From contig NZ_BBYR01000017.1 of assembly GCF_001293525.1 (NCBI RefSeq), positions 89,717 to 153,716 of the forward strand: 64,000 bases of DNA, given 5' to 3'. Position numbers and translations under genes: made by a program. Source of the DNA: Pseudideonella sakaiensis (GTDB lineage Bacteria; Pseudomonadota; Gammaproteobacteria; Burkholderiales; Burkholderiaceae_C). This document shows positions 28,826 through 39,481 of the stretch, one piece after another; within the stretch, counting starts at the first letter, position 1, and every line of letters starts with the position of its first letter. A model generated the notes under the pieces. That model did not search any database. It saw only the letters and a list, made by a program, of their open reading frames with translations, and was not told the DNA's origin.

Positions 28826-29593
28826 ATGAAGAAACTGATCCTGACCCTGTGCCTGGCGCTCGGCCTGGTGGGTGGCGCCAGCGCCGCGGAAGGCGGCATC
28901 GCGTGGGACAAGTTCCCGGCGCAGAAGATGAACGACATGGCGGCGCTGCAGAACGGCGCCAAGGTGTTCGCGAACTACTGCCTGAACTGCCATGCCGCGG
29001 CGTTCATGCGCTACAACCGGCTGCGCGACATCGGCCTCACCGAGGACCAGATCAAGCAGAACCTGATGTTCCCGACCGACAAGGTCGGCGAGACGATGAA
29101 GGTCTCGATCGATCCGCGCCAGGCGAAGGACTGGTTCGGCGGCGTGCCGCCGGACCTGACCGTGATCGCCCGCTCGCGCGCCGGCCACGGCGGCACCGGT
29201 GCCGACTACCTCTACACCTACCTGCGCACCTACTACCGCGACGACACCAAGCCGACCGGCTGGAACAACCTTGCCTTCCCGAACGTCGGCATGCCCCACG
29301 TGCTGTGGCAGCTGCAGGGACAGCGCGCCGCGCGCTTCGAGGAGAAGGCCGACCCGCACGACCATGCGAAGAAGGTCCACGTCTTCGCCGGCTTCGAGCA
29401 GCTGACGCCCGGCACGATGGCGCCGCAGGCCTACGACGACATGGTCGGCGACCTGGTCGCCTACCTGCAGTGGATGGGCGAGCCGGCCCAGAGCCAGCGG
29501 GTGCGTGTCGGCGTCTGGGTGCTGCTGTTCCTGGGCCTGTTCACCGTCATCGCGTGGCGCCTGAACGCCGCGTTCTGGAAGGACGTGAAGTAA
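28826..29593 (+). CDS. petC: Cytochrome c1 of the bc1 complex PetC
   Basis: This 255-residue protein begins with a cleavable signal (KKLILTLCLALGLVGGASAAEGG, cut after ASA). A single haem c site NYCLNCHAAAF lies near residue 53, and the methionine ligand region is GMPHVLWQLQG or nearby. A C-terminal membrane anchor (VWVLLFLGLFTVIAWRLNAAFW) holds the periplasmic domain to the membrane. It passes electrons from the Rieske cluster to soluble cytochrome c. It closes the petABC operon; a terminator with a T-run follows. Confidence 0.96.
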   Translation: MKKLILTLCLALGLVGGASAAEGGIAWDKFPAQKMNDMAALQNGAKVFANYCLNCHAAAFMRYNRLRDIGLTEDQIKQNLMFPTDKVGETMKVSIDPRQAKDWFGGVPPDLTVIARSRAGHGGTGADYLYTYLRTYYRDDTKPTGWNNLAFPNVGMPHVLWQLQGQRAARFEEKADPHDHAKKVHVFAGFEQLTPGTMAPQAYDDMVGDLVAYLQWMGEPAQSQRVRVGVWVLLFLGLFTVIAWRLNAAFWKDVK

Positions 29594-29633
29594 GGCGGCC
29601 GTCCCCGCCGGCCGAGTGGCGGCCGGCCCCCGG

Positions 29634-29678
29634 ACGCAGTGGGTGCCTCCTCAGGGGCGCCCACTGCGTTTTGGTTTC
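29634..29678 (+). terminator. Rho-independent terminator of petABC
   Basis: A 14-bp stem (29634-29647 with 29656-29669, one G-T pair) is followed by TTTTGGTTT. It is the best canonical terminator in the window and separates petC from sspA. Confidence 0.85.
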
Positions 29679-29723
29679 TCTGCGGCCTGCCGTTGTTGAT
29701 CCCCGATCGAAGGAATCCTCGCC

Positions 29724-30335
29724 ATGATGGTGCTCTACTCCGGAACCACCTGCCCCTATTCGCACCGCTGCCGCTTCGTCCTGTTCGAGAAGGGGATGGA
29801 CTTCGAGATCCGCGACGTCGACCTGTTCGCGAAGCCGGAAGACATCGCGCTGATGAACCCGTACAACGAGGTGCCGATCCTGGTGGAGCGCGACCTCATC
29901 CTGTACGAGTCGCACATCATCAACGAGTACATCGACGAGCGCTTCCCGCATCCGCAGCTGATGCCGGGCGACCCGGTCGCGCGCGCGCGGGTGCGGCTGT
30001 TCCTGCTCAATTTCGAGAAGGAGCTGTTCGCCCACGTGAACGTGCTCGAGTCGCGCGGCGTCAAGCCGAACGACAAGCAGCTCGAGAAGGCGCGCTCGCA
30101 GATCCGTGACCGGCTGACCCAGCTCGCGCCGATCTTCCTGAAGAACAAGTACATGCTCGGCGACGACTTCTCGATGCTCGACGTCGCGATCGCGCCGCTG
30201 CTGTGGCGCCTGGACTACTACGGCATCGACATGTCGAAGAACGCCGTGCCGCTGCTGCGCTACGCCGAGCGCATCTTCTCGCGCCCGGCCTACATCGAGG
30301 CCCTGACCCCGTCCGAGAAGGTCATGCGCAAGTGA
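29724..30335 (+). CDS. sspA: Stringent starvation protein A, glutathione S-transferase fold
   Basis: SspA is a GST-like protein that binds RNA polymerase and alters promoter choice under starvation in enterobacteria. The 203-residue protein shows VLYSGTTCPYSHRCRFVLFEKGMDFE (thioredoxin-like N-domain), NPYNEVPILVERDLILYESHIINEYIDERFPHP and the helical C-domain with LGDDFSMLDVAIAPLLWRL. A second ATG follows directly after the first. GAAGGAATCC gives the ribosome site. sspB follows 127 bp downstream behind a strong hairpin. Confidence 0.94.
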   Translation: MMVLYSGTTCPYSHRCRFVLFEKGMDFEIRDVDLFAKPEDIALMNPYNEVPILVERDLILYESHIINEYIDERFPHPQLMPGDPVARARVRLFLLNFEKELFAHVNVLESRGVKPNDKQLEKARSQIRDRLTQLAPIFLKNKYMLGDDFSMLDVAIAPLLWRLDYYGIDMSKNAVPLLRYAERIFSRPAYIEALTPSEKVMRK

Positions 30336-30344
30336 CGCGCCCAG

Positions 30345-30370
30345 GCACGGCCGCCGCGTGGCGGCCGTGC
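30345..30370. terminator. Hairpin between sspA and sspB
   Basis: GCACGGCCGCC and GGCGGCCGTGC form a perfect 11-bp stem with a GCGT loop, 10 bp after the sspA stop. There is no T-run, so it may reduce rather than end transcription into sspB or protect the sspA mRNA end. Confidence 0.55.
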
Positions 30371-30462
30371 GGGCGCGGCCGGGCCCGCTGTGGCTGCCCG
30401 GCTTGCCGACCGAGCGCCGCGCAGGCACGCGCCGCCGCCCCCGTGCCGACCGAGGATCCGTC

Positions 30463-31017
30463 ATGAGCAGCCCCCCCGCACCGCCGCCCGTACCGCCCGC
30501 GAACCACGGCACCTCGACGCGCCCCTACCTGATCCGCGCGCTGCACGACTGGTGCACGGACAACGGCTTCACGCCCTACATCGCGGTCTACGTCGATGCC
30601 AGCGTCCAGGTGCCGCTGGAATACGTGAAGAACAACGAGATCGTGCTGAACGTCGGCTTCGAGGCGACCACGGCGCTCAAGCTCGGCAACGACTGGATCG
30701 AGTTCAAGGCCCGCTTCGGCGGCAGCTCGCGCGACATCGTGGTGCCGGTGGACCACGTGATCGCGATCTACGCGCGCGAGAATGGCCAGGGCATGGCCTT
30801 CCCGGTGCCCACCGAGGCGGCCCCGATGCCCCCCGCAGCCGCGCCGCCCGAGGGCCGGCCCACCGCGCTGCGCCTGGCGAGCGACGAATCCACGCCGGCC
30901 GAAGCCGCGACGCCGTCCCCCGCCGCCGATGGCGCGGCCGCCGGCGACGGCAAGCCGCCGCCGCCCGAGCCGCAGCCGCCCAGCGGCCCGCGCCCGGCGC
31001 TCAAGCGCATCAAGTGA
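30463..31017 (+). CDS. sspB: ClpXP protease specificity-enhancing factor SspB
   Basis: SspB delivers ssrA-tagged proteins to ClpXP. The 184-residue protein has the Sm-like substrate-binding domain in STRPYLIRALHDWCTDNGFTPYIAVYVDASVQVPLEYVKNNEIVLNVG and FKARFGGSSRDIVVPVDHVIAIYARENGQGMAFP. A flexible Pro/Ala/Gly-rich linker of about 60 residues follows, and the last residues PALKRIK match the ClpX-binding tail found at SspB C-termini. Its place after sspA is conserved in beta- and gammaproteobacteria. Confidence 0.94.
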   Translation: MSSPPAPPPVPPANHGTSTRPYLIRALHDWCTDNGFTPYIAVYVDASVQVPLEYVKNNEIVLNVGFEATTALKLGNDWIEFKARFGGSSRDIVVPVDHVIAIYARENGQGMAFPVPTEAAPMPPAAAPPEGRPTALRLASDESTPAEAATPSPAADGAAAGDGKPPPPEPQPPSGPRPALKRIK

Positions 31018-31058
31018 CCGACGCGGCGCCGGCCGGCGAACGGCCCGGCACGCCCCGC

Positions 31059-31064
31059 TAGAAT
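31059..31064 (+). promoter_or_regulatory. -10 element before tRNA-Thr
   Basis: TAGAAT followed by CCGCC lies 38 bp before the tRNA 5' end, similar to the elements before tatA and petA. Confidence 0.45.
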
Positions 31065-31102
31065 CCGCCCCGTCTTCCGAGCGCGGCTGGCCGCATCGCA
31101 GG

Positions 31103-31178
31103 GCCCTTGTAGCTCAGCTGGTAGAGCAGCGGTTTTGTAAACCGAAGGTCGCGGGTTCGATCCCTGCCGGGGGCACCA
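31103..31178 (+). tRNA. tRNA-Thr (anticodon TGT)
   Basis: A 76-nt cloverleaf with encoded CCA. The acceptor stem pairs GCCCTTG with CGGGGGC, including two T-G wobbles. The D-arm reads AGCTCAGCTGGTAGAGC. The anticodon loop TTTGTAA gives TGT, which reads ACA and related Thr codons. The T-arm GCGGG-TTCGATC-CCTGC is intact. Base 27 is G and base 43 is A, so the outer pair of the anticodon stem is a mismatch. Location after sspB is common in Burkholderiales. Confidence 0.95.
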
Positions 31179-31224
31179 TCGGCGCCATCGCCGGCGCCTC
31201 GCGTCTCCGCGCGGTTCGCCGGCC

Positions 31225-31992
31225 TCAGCGCGGCGCGAGCCGCAGTGCGCCGTCCAGCCGGATCACCTCGCCGTTCAGCGCGTCGTTGTCGACGATGTGC
31301 AGCGCGAGTCGCGCGAACTCCTCCGGCGCACCGAGCCGCTTCGGGAAGGGGATCGCGGCGGCGAGCGAAGCCTGCACCGCGTCCGGCAGCTCCTTCAGCA
31401 GCGGCGTCGCGAACAGTCCCGGGGCGATGGTGCAGACGCGCACGCCGAACGAGGCCAGGTCGCGCGCCATCGGCAGCGTCATCGCCGCGACGCCGCCTTT
31501 CGACGCCGCATAGGCCTCCTGGCCGACCTGGCCATCGAAGGCGGCCACGGAGGCGGTGTTGACCAGCACCCCGCGGGCGCCGTCCGCGTCCAGCGGGTCG
31601 AGCGCGGCCATCCGCGCCGCGGCGAGGCGGCAGACGTTGTAGGTGCCGACCAGGTTGACGCGCAGCACGCGCTCGAAGTCCTCGAGCGGCGCGGCCTGGC
31701 CGTCGCGGCCGACGATGCGCTTCGCCGTGCCGATGCCGGCCACGTTCATCACGATGCGGGCCGGCCCGTGGGCCGCGGCGGCCTGGGCGAGCGCAGCCTC
31801 GACCGACGCGGCATCGCCGACGTCGCAGGCGTGCGCGGTGGCACCGATCTCGGCCGCCCAGGCCGCGGCGGCCGCCTCGTTGCGGTCGAGCAGCGCCACC
31901 CGGGCGCCGGCCGCCACCAGCGCGCGCGCCGTCGCTGCGCCCAGCCCGGAGGCCCCTCCGGTCACCACGGCCGCCATGCCTTGCACGATCAT
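31225..31992 (-). CDS. SDR oxidoreductase, 3-hydroxyacyl-CoA dehydrogenase type II (HSD10)-like
   Basis: A 255-residue classical short-chain dehydrogenase. It has the NAD-binding VVTGGASGLGAATARAL at residue 9, NVAGIG near 83, the catalytic Ser in LVNTASVAAFDGQVG, and Tyr-Lys in QEAYAASKGGVAAM. The end (GEVIRLDGALRL) and the central GTYNVCRLAAARM segment fit the HSD10/2-methyl-3-hydroxybutyryl-CoA dehydrogenase group, which oxidises 3-hydroxyacyl-CoAs. AGAGGAG precedes the ATG. The divergent gene is an amidohydrolase that may act on the resulting beta-ketoacyl-CoA; this pairing is inferred. Confidence 0.85.
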   Translation of the reverse strand: MIVQGMAAVVTGGASGLGAATARALVAAGARVALLDRNEAAAAAWAAEIGATAHACDVGDAASVEAALAQAAAAHGPARIVMNVAGIGTAKRIVGRDGQAAPLEDFERVLRVNLVGTYNVCRLAAARMAALDPLDADGARGVLVNTASVAAFDGQVGQEAYAASKGGVAAMTLPMARDLASFGVRVCTIAPGLFATPLLKELPDAVQASLAAAIPFPKRLGAPEEFARLALHIVDNDALNGEVIRLDGALRLAPR

Positions 31993-32050
31993 CGTCGTCT
32001 CCTCTAGGTGTAAGTCTGGATCCGGACCGGCGACTGCCGCCGCCCACCGT

Positions 32051-32071
32051 GATTATGATTATGAAACATAA
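32051..32071. promoter_or_regulatory. AT-rich operator/promoter candidate between divergent SDR and amidohydrolase genes
   Basis: TTATG-AAA-CATAA (32059-32071) is a perfect palindrome, preceded by the direct repeat GATTATG-ATTATG. The run is strikingly AT-rich for this genome. TATGAT (32054-32059) could be the -10 of the amidohydrolase, and CATAAT on the other strand that of the SDR gene. A MarR- or TetR-type regulator could bind here; none is encoded nearby. Confidence 0.5.
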
Positions 32072-32086
32072 GCAATCGGACCTGCC

Positions 32087-32950
32087 ATGAATCCCGCCGA
32101 CCTGATCGCCATCGACGTGCACACCCATGCCGAGGTCTCGTGCTGGAACCCCTTCGACAACTACGGCGAGGAGTACGACCGCGCGGCGGACAAGTACTTC
32201 GGCTCCGACCGGCGCCCGACGATCGCCGAGACCGTGGCCTACTACCGCGAACGCCGCATCGGGCTGGTGATGTTCACCGTCGACGCCGAGTCCCAGCTGG
32301 GGCGGCGGCGCATTCCCAACGAGGAGATCGCGGAGGCGGCGAAGCAGAACGCGGACATGATGATCTGCTTCGGCTCCATCGACCCGCACAAGGGGAAGAT
32401 GGGTGCGCGCGAGGCGCGGCGCCTGATCGAGGAGCACGGGGTGCGGGGCTTCAAGTTCCACCCGACCGTGCAGGGCTTCCTGCCCTACGACCGCATGGCC
32501 TGGCCGATCTACGAGGTGATCGCCGAGCACAAGCTGCCGGCGATCTTCCACAGCGGCCACAGCGGCATCGGCTCGGGCATGCGCTGCGGCGGCGGCCTGC
32601 GGCTGCAGAACAGCAACCCGATGCTGCTGGAGGACGTGGCGATCGCCTTCCCGGACATCCAGATCGTGATCGCGCACCCGAGCTGGCCGTGGCAGGACGA
32701 GGCCCTGTCGCTCGCGCTGCACAAGCCGAACGTCTGGATCGACCTCTCGGGCTGGAGCCCGAAGTACTTCCCGCCGCAGCTCGTCCAGTACGCGAACACG
32801 CTGCTGAAGGACCGCATGCTCTTCGGCAGTGACTACCCGCTCATCACGCCCGAGCGCTGGATGAAGGACTTCGACGAGGCCGGCTTCAAGGACAAGGTGA
32901 AGCCGCTGATCCTGAAGGAGAACGCGGTGCGCCTGCTCGGGCTGGGCTGA
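32087..32950 (+). CDS. Amidohydrolase-superfamily metal-dependent hydrolase, possible beta-ketoacyl-CoA hydrolase
   Basis: A 287-residue TIM-barrel hydrolase of the amidohydrolase_2 group. Metal and catalytic residues are seen in AIDVHTHAEVSCWNP, FKFHPTVQGFLPYDRMAWPIYE, AIFHSGHSGIGSGM, VIAHPSWPWQDEAL and MLFGSDYPLITPERW. The DPHKGKMGAREARRLIEEHG block resembles, from memory, proteins called 4-hydroxyphenyl-beta-ketoacyl-CoA hydrolase (CouO-like) in p-coumarate breakdown, but a decarboxylase role such as gamma-resorcylate decarboxylase cannot be excluded. It is divergent from the SDR gene with 94 bp between starts. Confidence 0.8.
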   Translation: MNPADLIAIDVHTHAEVSCWNPFDNYGEEYDRAADKYFGSDRRPTIAETVAYYRERRIGLVMFTVDAESQLGRRRIPNEEIAEAAKQNADMMICFGSIDPHKGKMGAREARRLIEEHGVRGFKFHPTVQGFLPYDRMAWPIYEVIAEHKLPAIFHSGHSGIGSGMRCGGGLRLQNSNPMLLEDVAIAFPDIQIVIAHPSWPWQDEALSLALHKPNVWIDLSGWSPKYFPPQLVQYANTLLKDRMLFGSDYPLITPERWMKDFDEAGFKDKVKPLILKENAVRLLGLG

Positions 32951-33040
32951 GCGGGGCGCGGGGCGGGAACCAGGCGGCCGGTGCCGGCCCGGCCGCTGCG
33001 TGGCCGCGGACCCGCCGGGCTCAGCGCGTCCCGCCGGGCG

Positions 33041-33508
33041 TCAAGGGGCCGCGGCGAACGGCCCGGAGCGGCCGAACAGGTCCGACGAGGCCTTGGCGTT
33101 GGACGCGCGGCTGCCGATCAGCGCGCCCACCACCGCGGCGACGACGAGGAAGGGCACGAACCAGAGCCCGCCGGCCGGCGCGGTGGGCAGCTCGCGCACC
33201 AGTCGCGCGACCTCGGCGTCGGTCAGCGCGTCGACGCGGCGCGCCGCTTCGGCCGGCGCCACGCCGCCGGCCACCAGCGCCCGCCCCAGCTCGGCCCGCA
33301 GGTCGGCCGGCAGCGGGGCCCCGGCGGGCGCAGCGGGCGCGGTCGACGGGCCGACGGCCGGCTCGCCATCGGCCGCGTGCGGCGATGCGGGCGCCGCCGC
33401 GAGGCGCTCCGTCGGGATCAGCCCGCCGGCCCGGGCGGGCGCGGCCCACCCGCCGAGCGCGAGGCAGACGGCCAGGCTGCTGGCCACGAGGGCACGTGGA
33501 GGAATCAT
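33041..33508 (-). CDS. Small secreted/membrane protein resembling the PA2779 family
   Basis: A 155-residue protein with an N-terminal signal (IPPRALVASSLAVCLALGGWAAPARAGG, likely cut after ARA), an Ala/Pro-rich middle, a short helical motif LRAELGRALVAGGVAPAEAARRVDALTDAEVARLVRELPTAP, and a C-terminal membrane segment (LWFVPFLVVAAVVGALIG). The PAEAARRVDALTDAEVARL motif is like that of PA2779-type proteins, whose function is unknown to me. GGGAG lies 8 nt before the ATG. The frame runs 40 codons further upstream without a better start. Confidence 0.65.
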   Translation of the reverse strand: MIPPRALVASSLAVCLALGGWAAPARAGGLIPTERLAAAPASPHAADGEPAVGPSTAPAAPAGAPLPADLRAELGRALVAGGVAPAEAARRVDALTDAEVARLVRELPTAPAGGLWFVPFLVVAAVVGALIGSRASNAKASSDLFGRSGPFAAAP

Positions 33509-33658
33509 CGGTGGGCTCCCGGGGCGGATGCGCCGGGGCGGGCATGCCCCGGCCGCCGCATTGTGCCGCGCGCCGCCGTCATCGTCTGCAGCCGCCGCGT
33601 GCTTTGGAATGCACCGCTTCGCCGCCATAATCCCTCCCCCGGCGCCGCGGCCAGACCG

Positions 33659-33994
33659 CTAGCGCAGGGCCGACGGCGCCAGCACCTTGATGCGCAGCAC
33701 CGCGGCCGGGCCCAGCGTCTCGCGCAGGGCCTGCTCGAGGCGCGGCTTCAGCTGGCGCAGTTTCGCCGCCACGGCGGCGTTGCTCGCCAGCAGGGTCCAG
33801 CCGTCGGCATCCAGCGGCCCCGGGCGCACGTGCGCGCGCAGGCCGCCGGGCAGGAGGGGGGTCAGCACGTCCAGCAGGCGTGCCGACCGGTGCAGGCGTT
33901 CGCGCAGGTCGGTCCAGCCCGCGCTCCGCGTCAGTGCGTCGTGCAGCGCGAGCGGGTCGGGAACGGCCGGAGCGATGCGCGGGGCGCGGTTCAT
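33659..33994 (-). CDS. dciA: DciA family protein (DUF721), predicted helicase-loading factor
   Basis: DciA is the ancestral loader of the replicative helicase DnaB in bacteria without DnaC. The 111-residue protein is a short DUF721 form with LLDVLTPLLPGGLRAHVRPGPLDADGWTLLASNAAVAAKLRQLKPRLEQAL, the KH-like domain core, and a C-terminal VLRIKVLAPSALR. It lies head to head with the M23 peptidase gene with only 16 bp between start codons, and TACACT lies 7 nt before its ATG. In related genomes this pair lies between lpxC and secA; lpxC is not in the window. Confidence 0.8.
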   Translation of the reverse strand: MNRAPRIAPAVPDPLALHDALTRSAGWTDLRERLHRSARLLDVLTPLLPGGLRAHVRPGPLDADGWTLLASNAAVAAKLRQLKPRLEQALRETLGPAAVLRIKVLAPSALR

Positions 33995-34001
33995 CCGGGG
34001 G

Positions 34002-34007
34002 AGTGTA
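34002..34007 (-). promoter_or_regulatory. -10-like hexamer before dciA
   Basis: Minus-strand TACACT ends 7 nt before the ATG at 33994, inside the 16-bp space between divergent starts. It would give a leaderless or nearly leaderless mRNA. Confidence 0.45.
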
Positions 34008-34010
34008 TCG

Positions 34011-34985
34011 ATGCAGATCCTGATCACCCACAGCAGTCTGAGCGCCTCGCGCGTGCTGCATTTCTCGCGCCTGCAGCTCGCGCTGGCCCTGGCCGGGCTG
34101 CTGGTGGTGCTCACGCTGCTGTCCGGCACGGTCTACCACGTGATCTTCCTGAAGGCCGCCCGCGAAGGCTGGCCGATCGTCGGCAGCGTGGTCGGCATGA
34201 TTGGGCGCGACGAGGGCGCGGCACGCGAACGCTACCTGCGCGAGAACCTGGACGCGATGGCCCGCAAGGTCGGCGAGATGCAGGCCCGGCTGGTGCAGCT
34301 GGAGGCGCAGGGCGACCGCATCTCCGGCATGGCCGGCTTCAAGCCGCAGGACCTGCGGCCGCTGCAGCGCGCGAAGGACGGTGGCGGCAGCGGCGGCCCC
34401 TTCGTGCCGGCCGATGTGCCCGGCAGCGTGCGGACGACCGAGCAGCTCGCCGATCTGCTCGGCGCGCTCGAGCAGCGCGCCGACCAGAGCGCCGACGTGT
34501 TCACACTGATCGAGTCGCGCCTGTTCGAGAAGCGGCTGGCGGCCCTGATGGTGCCGAACAGCCGCCCGGTGGAGGGACCGGTCGGTTCCGGCTTCGGCTT
34601 CCGGGCGGACCCGTTCTCGGGGCGCGCCGCGCTGCACACCGGGCTGGATTTCCCGGCGGATGTCGGCACGCCGATCCACGCCGCGGCCGGCGGTGTGGTG
34701 CAGGCGGTCGAGTTCCACCCGCAGTACGGCCACATGCTGGAGCTCGACCACGGCCGCGGCCTGGTGACCCGCTACGCGCATGCCTCGCGCGTGATGGTCA
34801 AGGTCGGCGACCTGGTCAAGCGCGGCCAGCTGGTCGCCCAGGTCGGCTCCACGGGGCGCTCCACCGGGCCGCACCTGCATTTCGAGGTGCTGGTCGAAGG
34901 CGTGCAGCAGGACCCGGCCAAGTTCCTGTCCGTGCCCGAGTCGCCGGCGCTCGCCTCGGCGGCCATGGGCAGCACACGGCCCTGA
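34011..34985 (+). CDS. M23 family metallopeptidase (LytM domain), membrane-anchored
   Basis: A 324-residue protein with an N-terminal membrane anchor (LALALAGLLVVLTLLSGTVYHVIFL, about residues 25-50), a helical region with coiled-coil tendency (ARERYLRENLDAMARKVGEMQARLVQLEAQ), and a C-terminal M23 domain. The zinc-site motifs are intact: HTGLDFPAD (HxxxD) and GPHLHFEVLVEG (HxH), with VGSGFGFRADPFSG and RYAHAS between. LytM proteins either cleave peptidoglycan cross-links or activate amidases. It is divergent from dciA and 96 bp upstream of secA, a conserved setting. Confidence 0.93.
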   Translation: MQILITHSSLSASRVLHFSRLQLALALAGLLVVLTLLSGTVYHVIFLKAAREGWPIVGSVVGMIGRDEGAARERYLRENLDAMARKVGEMQARLVQLEAQGDRISGMAGFKPQDLRPLQRAKDGGGSGGPFVPADVPGSVRTTEQLADLLGALEQRADQSADVFTLIESRLFEKRLAALMVPNSRPVEGPVGSGFGFRADPFSGRAALHTGLDFPADVGTPIHAAAGGVVQAVEFHPQYGHMLELDHGRGLVTRYAHASRVMVKVGDLVKRGQLVAQVGSTGRSTGPHLHFEVLVEGVQQDPAKFLSVPESPALASAAMGSTRP

Positions 34986-34988
34986 GCG

Positions 34989-35006
34989 GCGGGCCGGGAG
35001 GCCCGC
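34989..35006. terminator. Hairpin between the M23 peptidase gene and secA
   Basis: GCGGGCC and GGCCCGC form a 7-bp stem with a GGGA loop just after the peptidase stop. There is no T-run. Confidence 0.4.
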
Positions 35007-35011
35007 GGGCG

Positions 35012-35017
35012 TAAAAT
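35012..35017 (+). promoter_or_regulatory. -10 element of secA
   Basis: TAAAAT followed by CCGAGG lies 64 bp before the secA ATG. No SecM-like leader ORF is visible in between. Confidence 0.45.
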
Positions 35018-35081
35018 CCGAGGTTTTTTGCGGGGCCCCGGCCCCCTCTCCGGCCTCGCCCGGCATTCCCAGGTTTCCCGC

Positions 35082-37847
<2,766 letters not shown>

Positions 37848-37902
37848 ACCGGCCCGCCCGGTCCGGCCCCGCGGCGCCGCCACGACCCCGAGAGGAACGC
37901 GC

Positions 37903-39132
37903 ATGCCCGTCAACCTGAAGGCGCCGGACCCGGCCGAACTGCACCCCGTCGACGGCGTCGAGATCGGCGTCGCGATGGCCGGCGTGCGCAAGGCGAACCG
38001 GCGCGACCTGGCCGTCTTCACGCTGGCCGAGGGCAGCCGCGTCGCGGGCGTGTTCACGCGCAACCGCTTCTGCGCCGCGCCGGTGCAGGTCTGCCGCGAG
38101 CACCTGGCGGCCGATGCCGCACCCCGCGCGCTGGTGATCAACACCGGCAACGCCAACGCCGGCACCGGCGCCGACGGCCTCGCGCGGGCCCGTGCCACCT
38201 GCGAGGCGGTGGGCGCCGCACTCGGCCTGCGCGCCTCCCAGGTGCTGCCGTTCTCCACCGGCGTGATCATGGAGACGCTGCCGCACGAGCGCATCGTCGC
38301 CGCGCTGCCGCAGGCGCTGCAGGCGCGCGCCGCCGACCGCTGGGCCGAGGCCGCCGCCGCGATCATGACCACCGACACGCTGCCGAAGGCCGCCTCGCGC
38401 CGGATCACGATCGGCGGGCGCAGCGTGACCGTGACCGGCATCAGCAAGGGCGCGGGCATGATCCGCCCGAACATGGCGACCATGCTCGGCTTCGTCGCCA
38501 CCGATGCAGTGATCGGCGCCGCGGCGCTGCAGGCGCTGGTGCAGGAGGCGGCCGACCTCAGCTTCAACCGGATCACGATCGACGGCGACACCTCGACCAA
38601 CGACAGCTTCCTGCTGGTGGCGACCCAGCGCGCCGGCCATGCGCCGATCGACACCCTCGACAGCCCGGAGGGGCAGGCGCTGCGCGAGGCGGTGGTTGCC
38701 GTCGCCCAGGCGCTGGCGCAGGCGATCGTGCGCGACGGCGAGGGCGCCACCAAGTTCATCACGGTGCGGGTCGATGGGGGCCGCGACGAGGCCGAGTGCC
38801 GCCTCGCGGCCTATGCGATCGCCCATTCCCCGCTGGTCAAGACCGCCTTCTTCGCCAGCGACCCCAACCTGGGGCGCATCCTGGCGGCCGTCGGCTACGC
38901 CGGCATCGAGGACCTCGACCCCGCCGGCATCGACCTGCGCCTCGACGACGTCCACGTGGTGGAGCGCGGCGGCCGGCGCGCCGATTACCGCGAGGAGGAC
39001 GGGCAGCGGGTGATGCGCCAGGCCGAGATCCTCGTGCACGTGAGCCTCGGACGCGGCGACCGCGAGGCCACCGTGTGGACCTGCGACCTGAGCCACGACT
39101 ACGTCAGCATCAACGCCGACTACCGCTCCTGA
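37903..39132 (+). CDS. argJ: Bifunctional ornithine acetyltransferase/N-acetylglutamate synthase ArgJ
   Basis: ArgJ recycles the acetyl group from N-acetylornithine to glutamate in arginine synthesis. The 409-residue precursor self-cleaves before the conserved Thr in [15 protein letters not shown] (about residue 195). Other markers are [70 protein letters not shown] and NPNLGRI-like [19 protein letters not shown]; it ends [23 protein letters not shown] precedes the ATG. Whether it is bi- or monofunctional cannot be told from sequence alone. Confidence 0.96.
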   Translation: MPVNLKAPDPAELHPVDGVEIGVAMAGVRKANRRDLAVFTLAEGSRVAGVFTRNRFCAAPVQVCREHLAADAAPRALVINTGNANAGTGADGLARARATCEAVGAALGLRASQVLPFSTGVIMETLPHERIVAALPQALQARAADRWAEAAAAIMTTDTLPKAASRRITIGGRSVTVTGISKGAGMIRPNMATMLGFVATDAVIGAAALQALVQEAADLSFNRITIDGDTSTNDSFLLVATQRAGHAPIDTLDSPEGQALREAVVAVAQALAQAIVRDGEGATKFITVRVDGGRDEAECRLAAYAIAHSPLVKTAFFASDPNLGRILAAVGYAGIEDLDPAGIDLRLDDVHVVERGGRRADYREEDGQRVMRQAEILVHVSLGRGDREATVWTCDLSHDYVSINADYRS

Positions 39133-39481
39133 GGGCGGGACCGGCGCCGCGTCCGGCCCCCCGCCACCCGCCGGCGGCGCAAAAACGCAACGTCCGCAGC
39201 CCCGGATTTCCCGGGCAGGAATTCACGGGCCTGCGAGTTTGCTACCATGTCGGCACGCTCTCCCGGAAGTCTGGCCTTGACGAAGCTCCTCGACCGCACC
39301 CGATGACCCTGGCCGGCCCCGCTGCAACGGGGCCCGTCAGGTGGGTGGCGGTCGTGCCGAGCCCTCCCGGCGCCCCCCGTGGGCGTCGGCCCCTCTTCAG
39401 AAAGCGGTGCCGGGACGGCACCGCTTCCGCTCCCGGTCCACGCCGACCTCGGCCGCGAGCCTCCCCGTCATCGGAGGGGCC
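39133..39481 (+). promoter_or_regulatory. Structured leader region upstream of the MFS gene
   Basis: This 349-bp gap holds no supported ORF but several paired segments: TCGGCACG/CGTGCCGA (39250-39257 with 39353-39360), GGCCCCG/CGGGGCC (39315-39321 with 39328-39334), an 11-bp stem with a GGA loop (39402-39412 with 39416-39426), and CCTCC/GGAGG (39460-39464 with 39473-39477). The last hides the ribosome site of the MFS gene. The CGGCAC and GTGCCG words each occur twice, allowing alternative helices. A TTCACG/TACCAT pair (39222-39248) is a weak promoter candidate. No known riboswitch class was recognised. Confidence 0.5.

Noticed and set aside
39315..39340. SAH riboswitch, suggested by GCTGCAACGG in the MFS leader
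   Set aside because: The rest of the SAH consensus (GAGG...AGGCTCG and the pseudoknot) is missing and the downstream gene is not part of SAM recycling.
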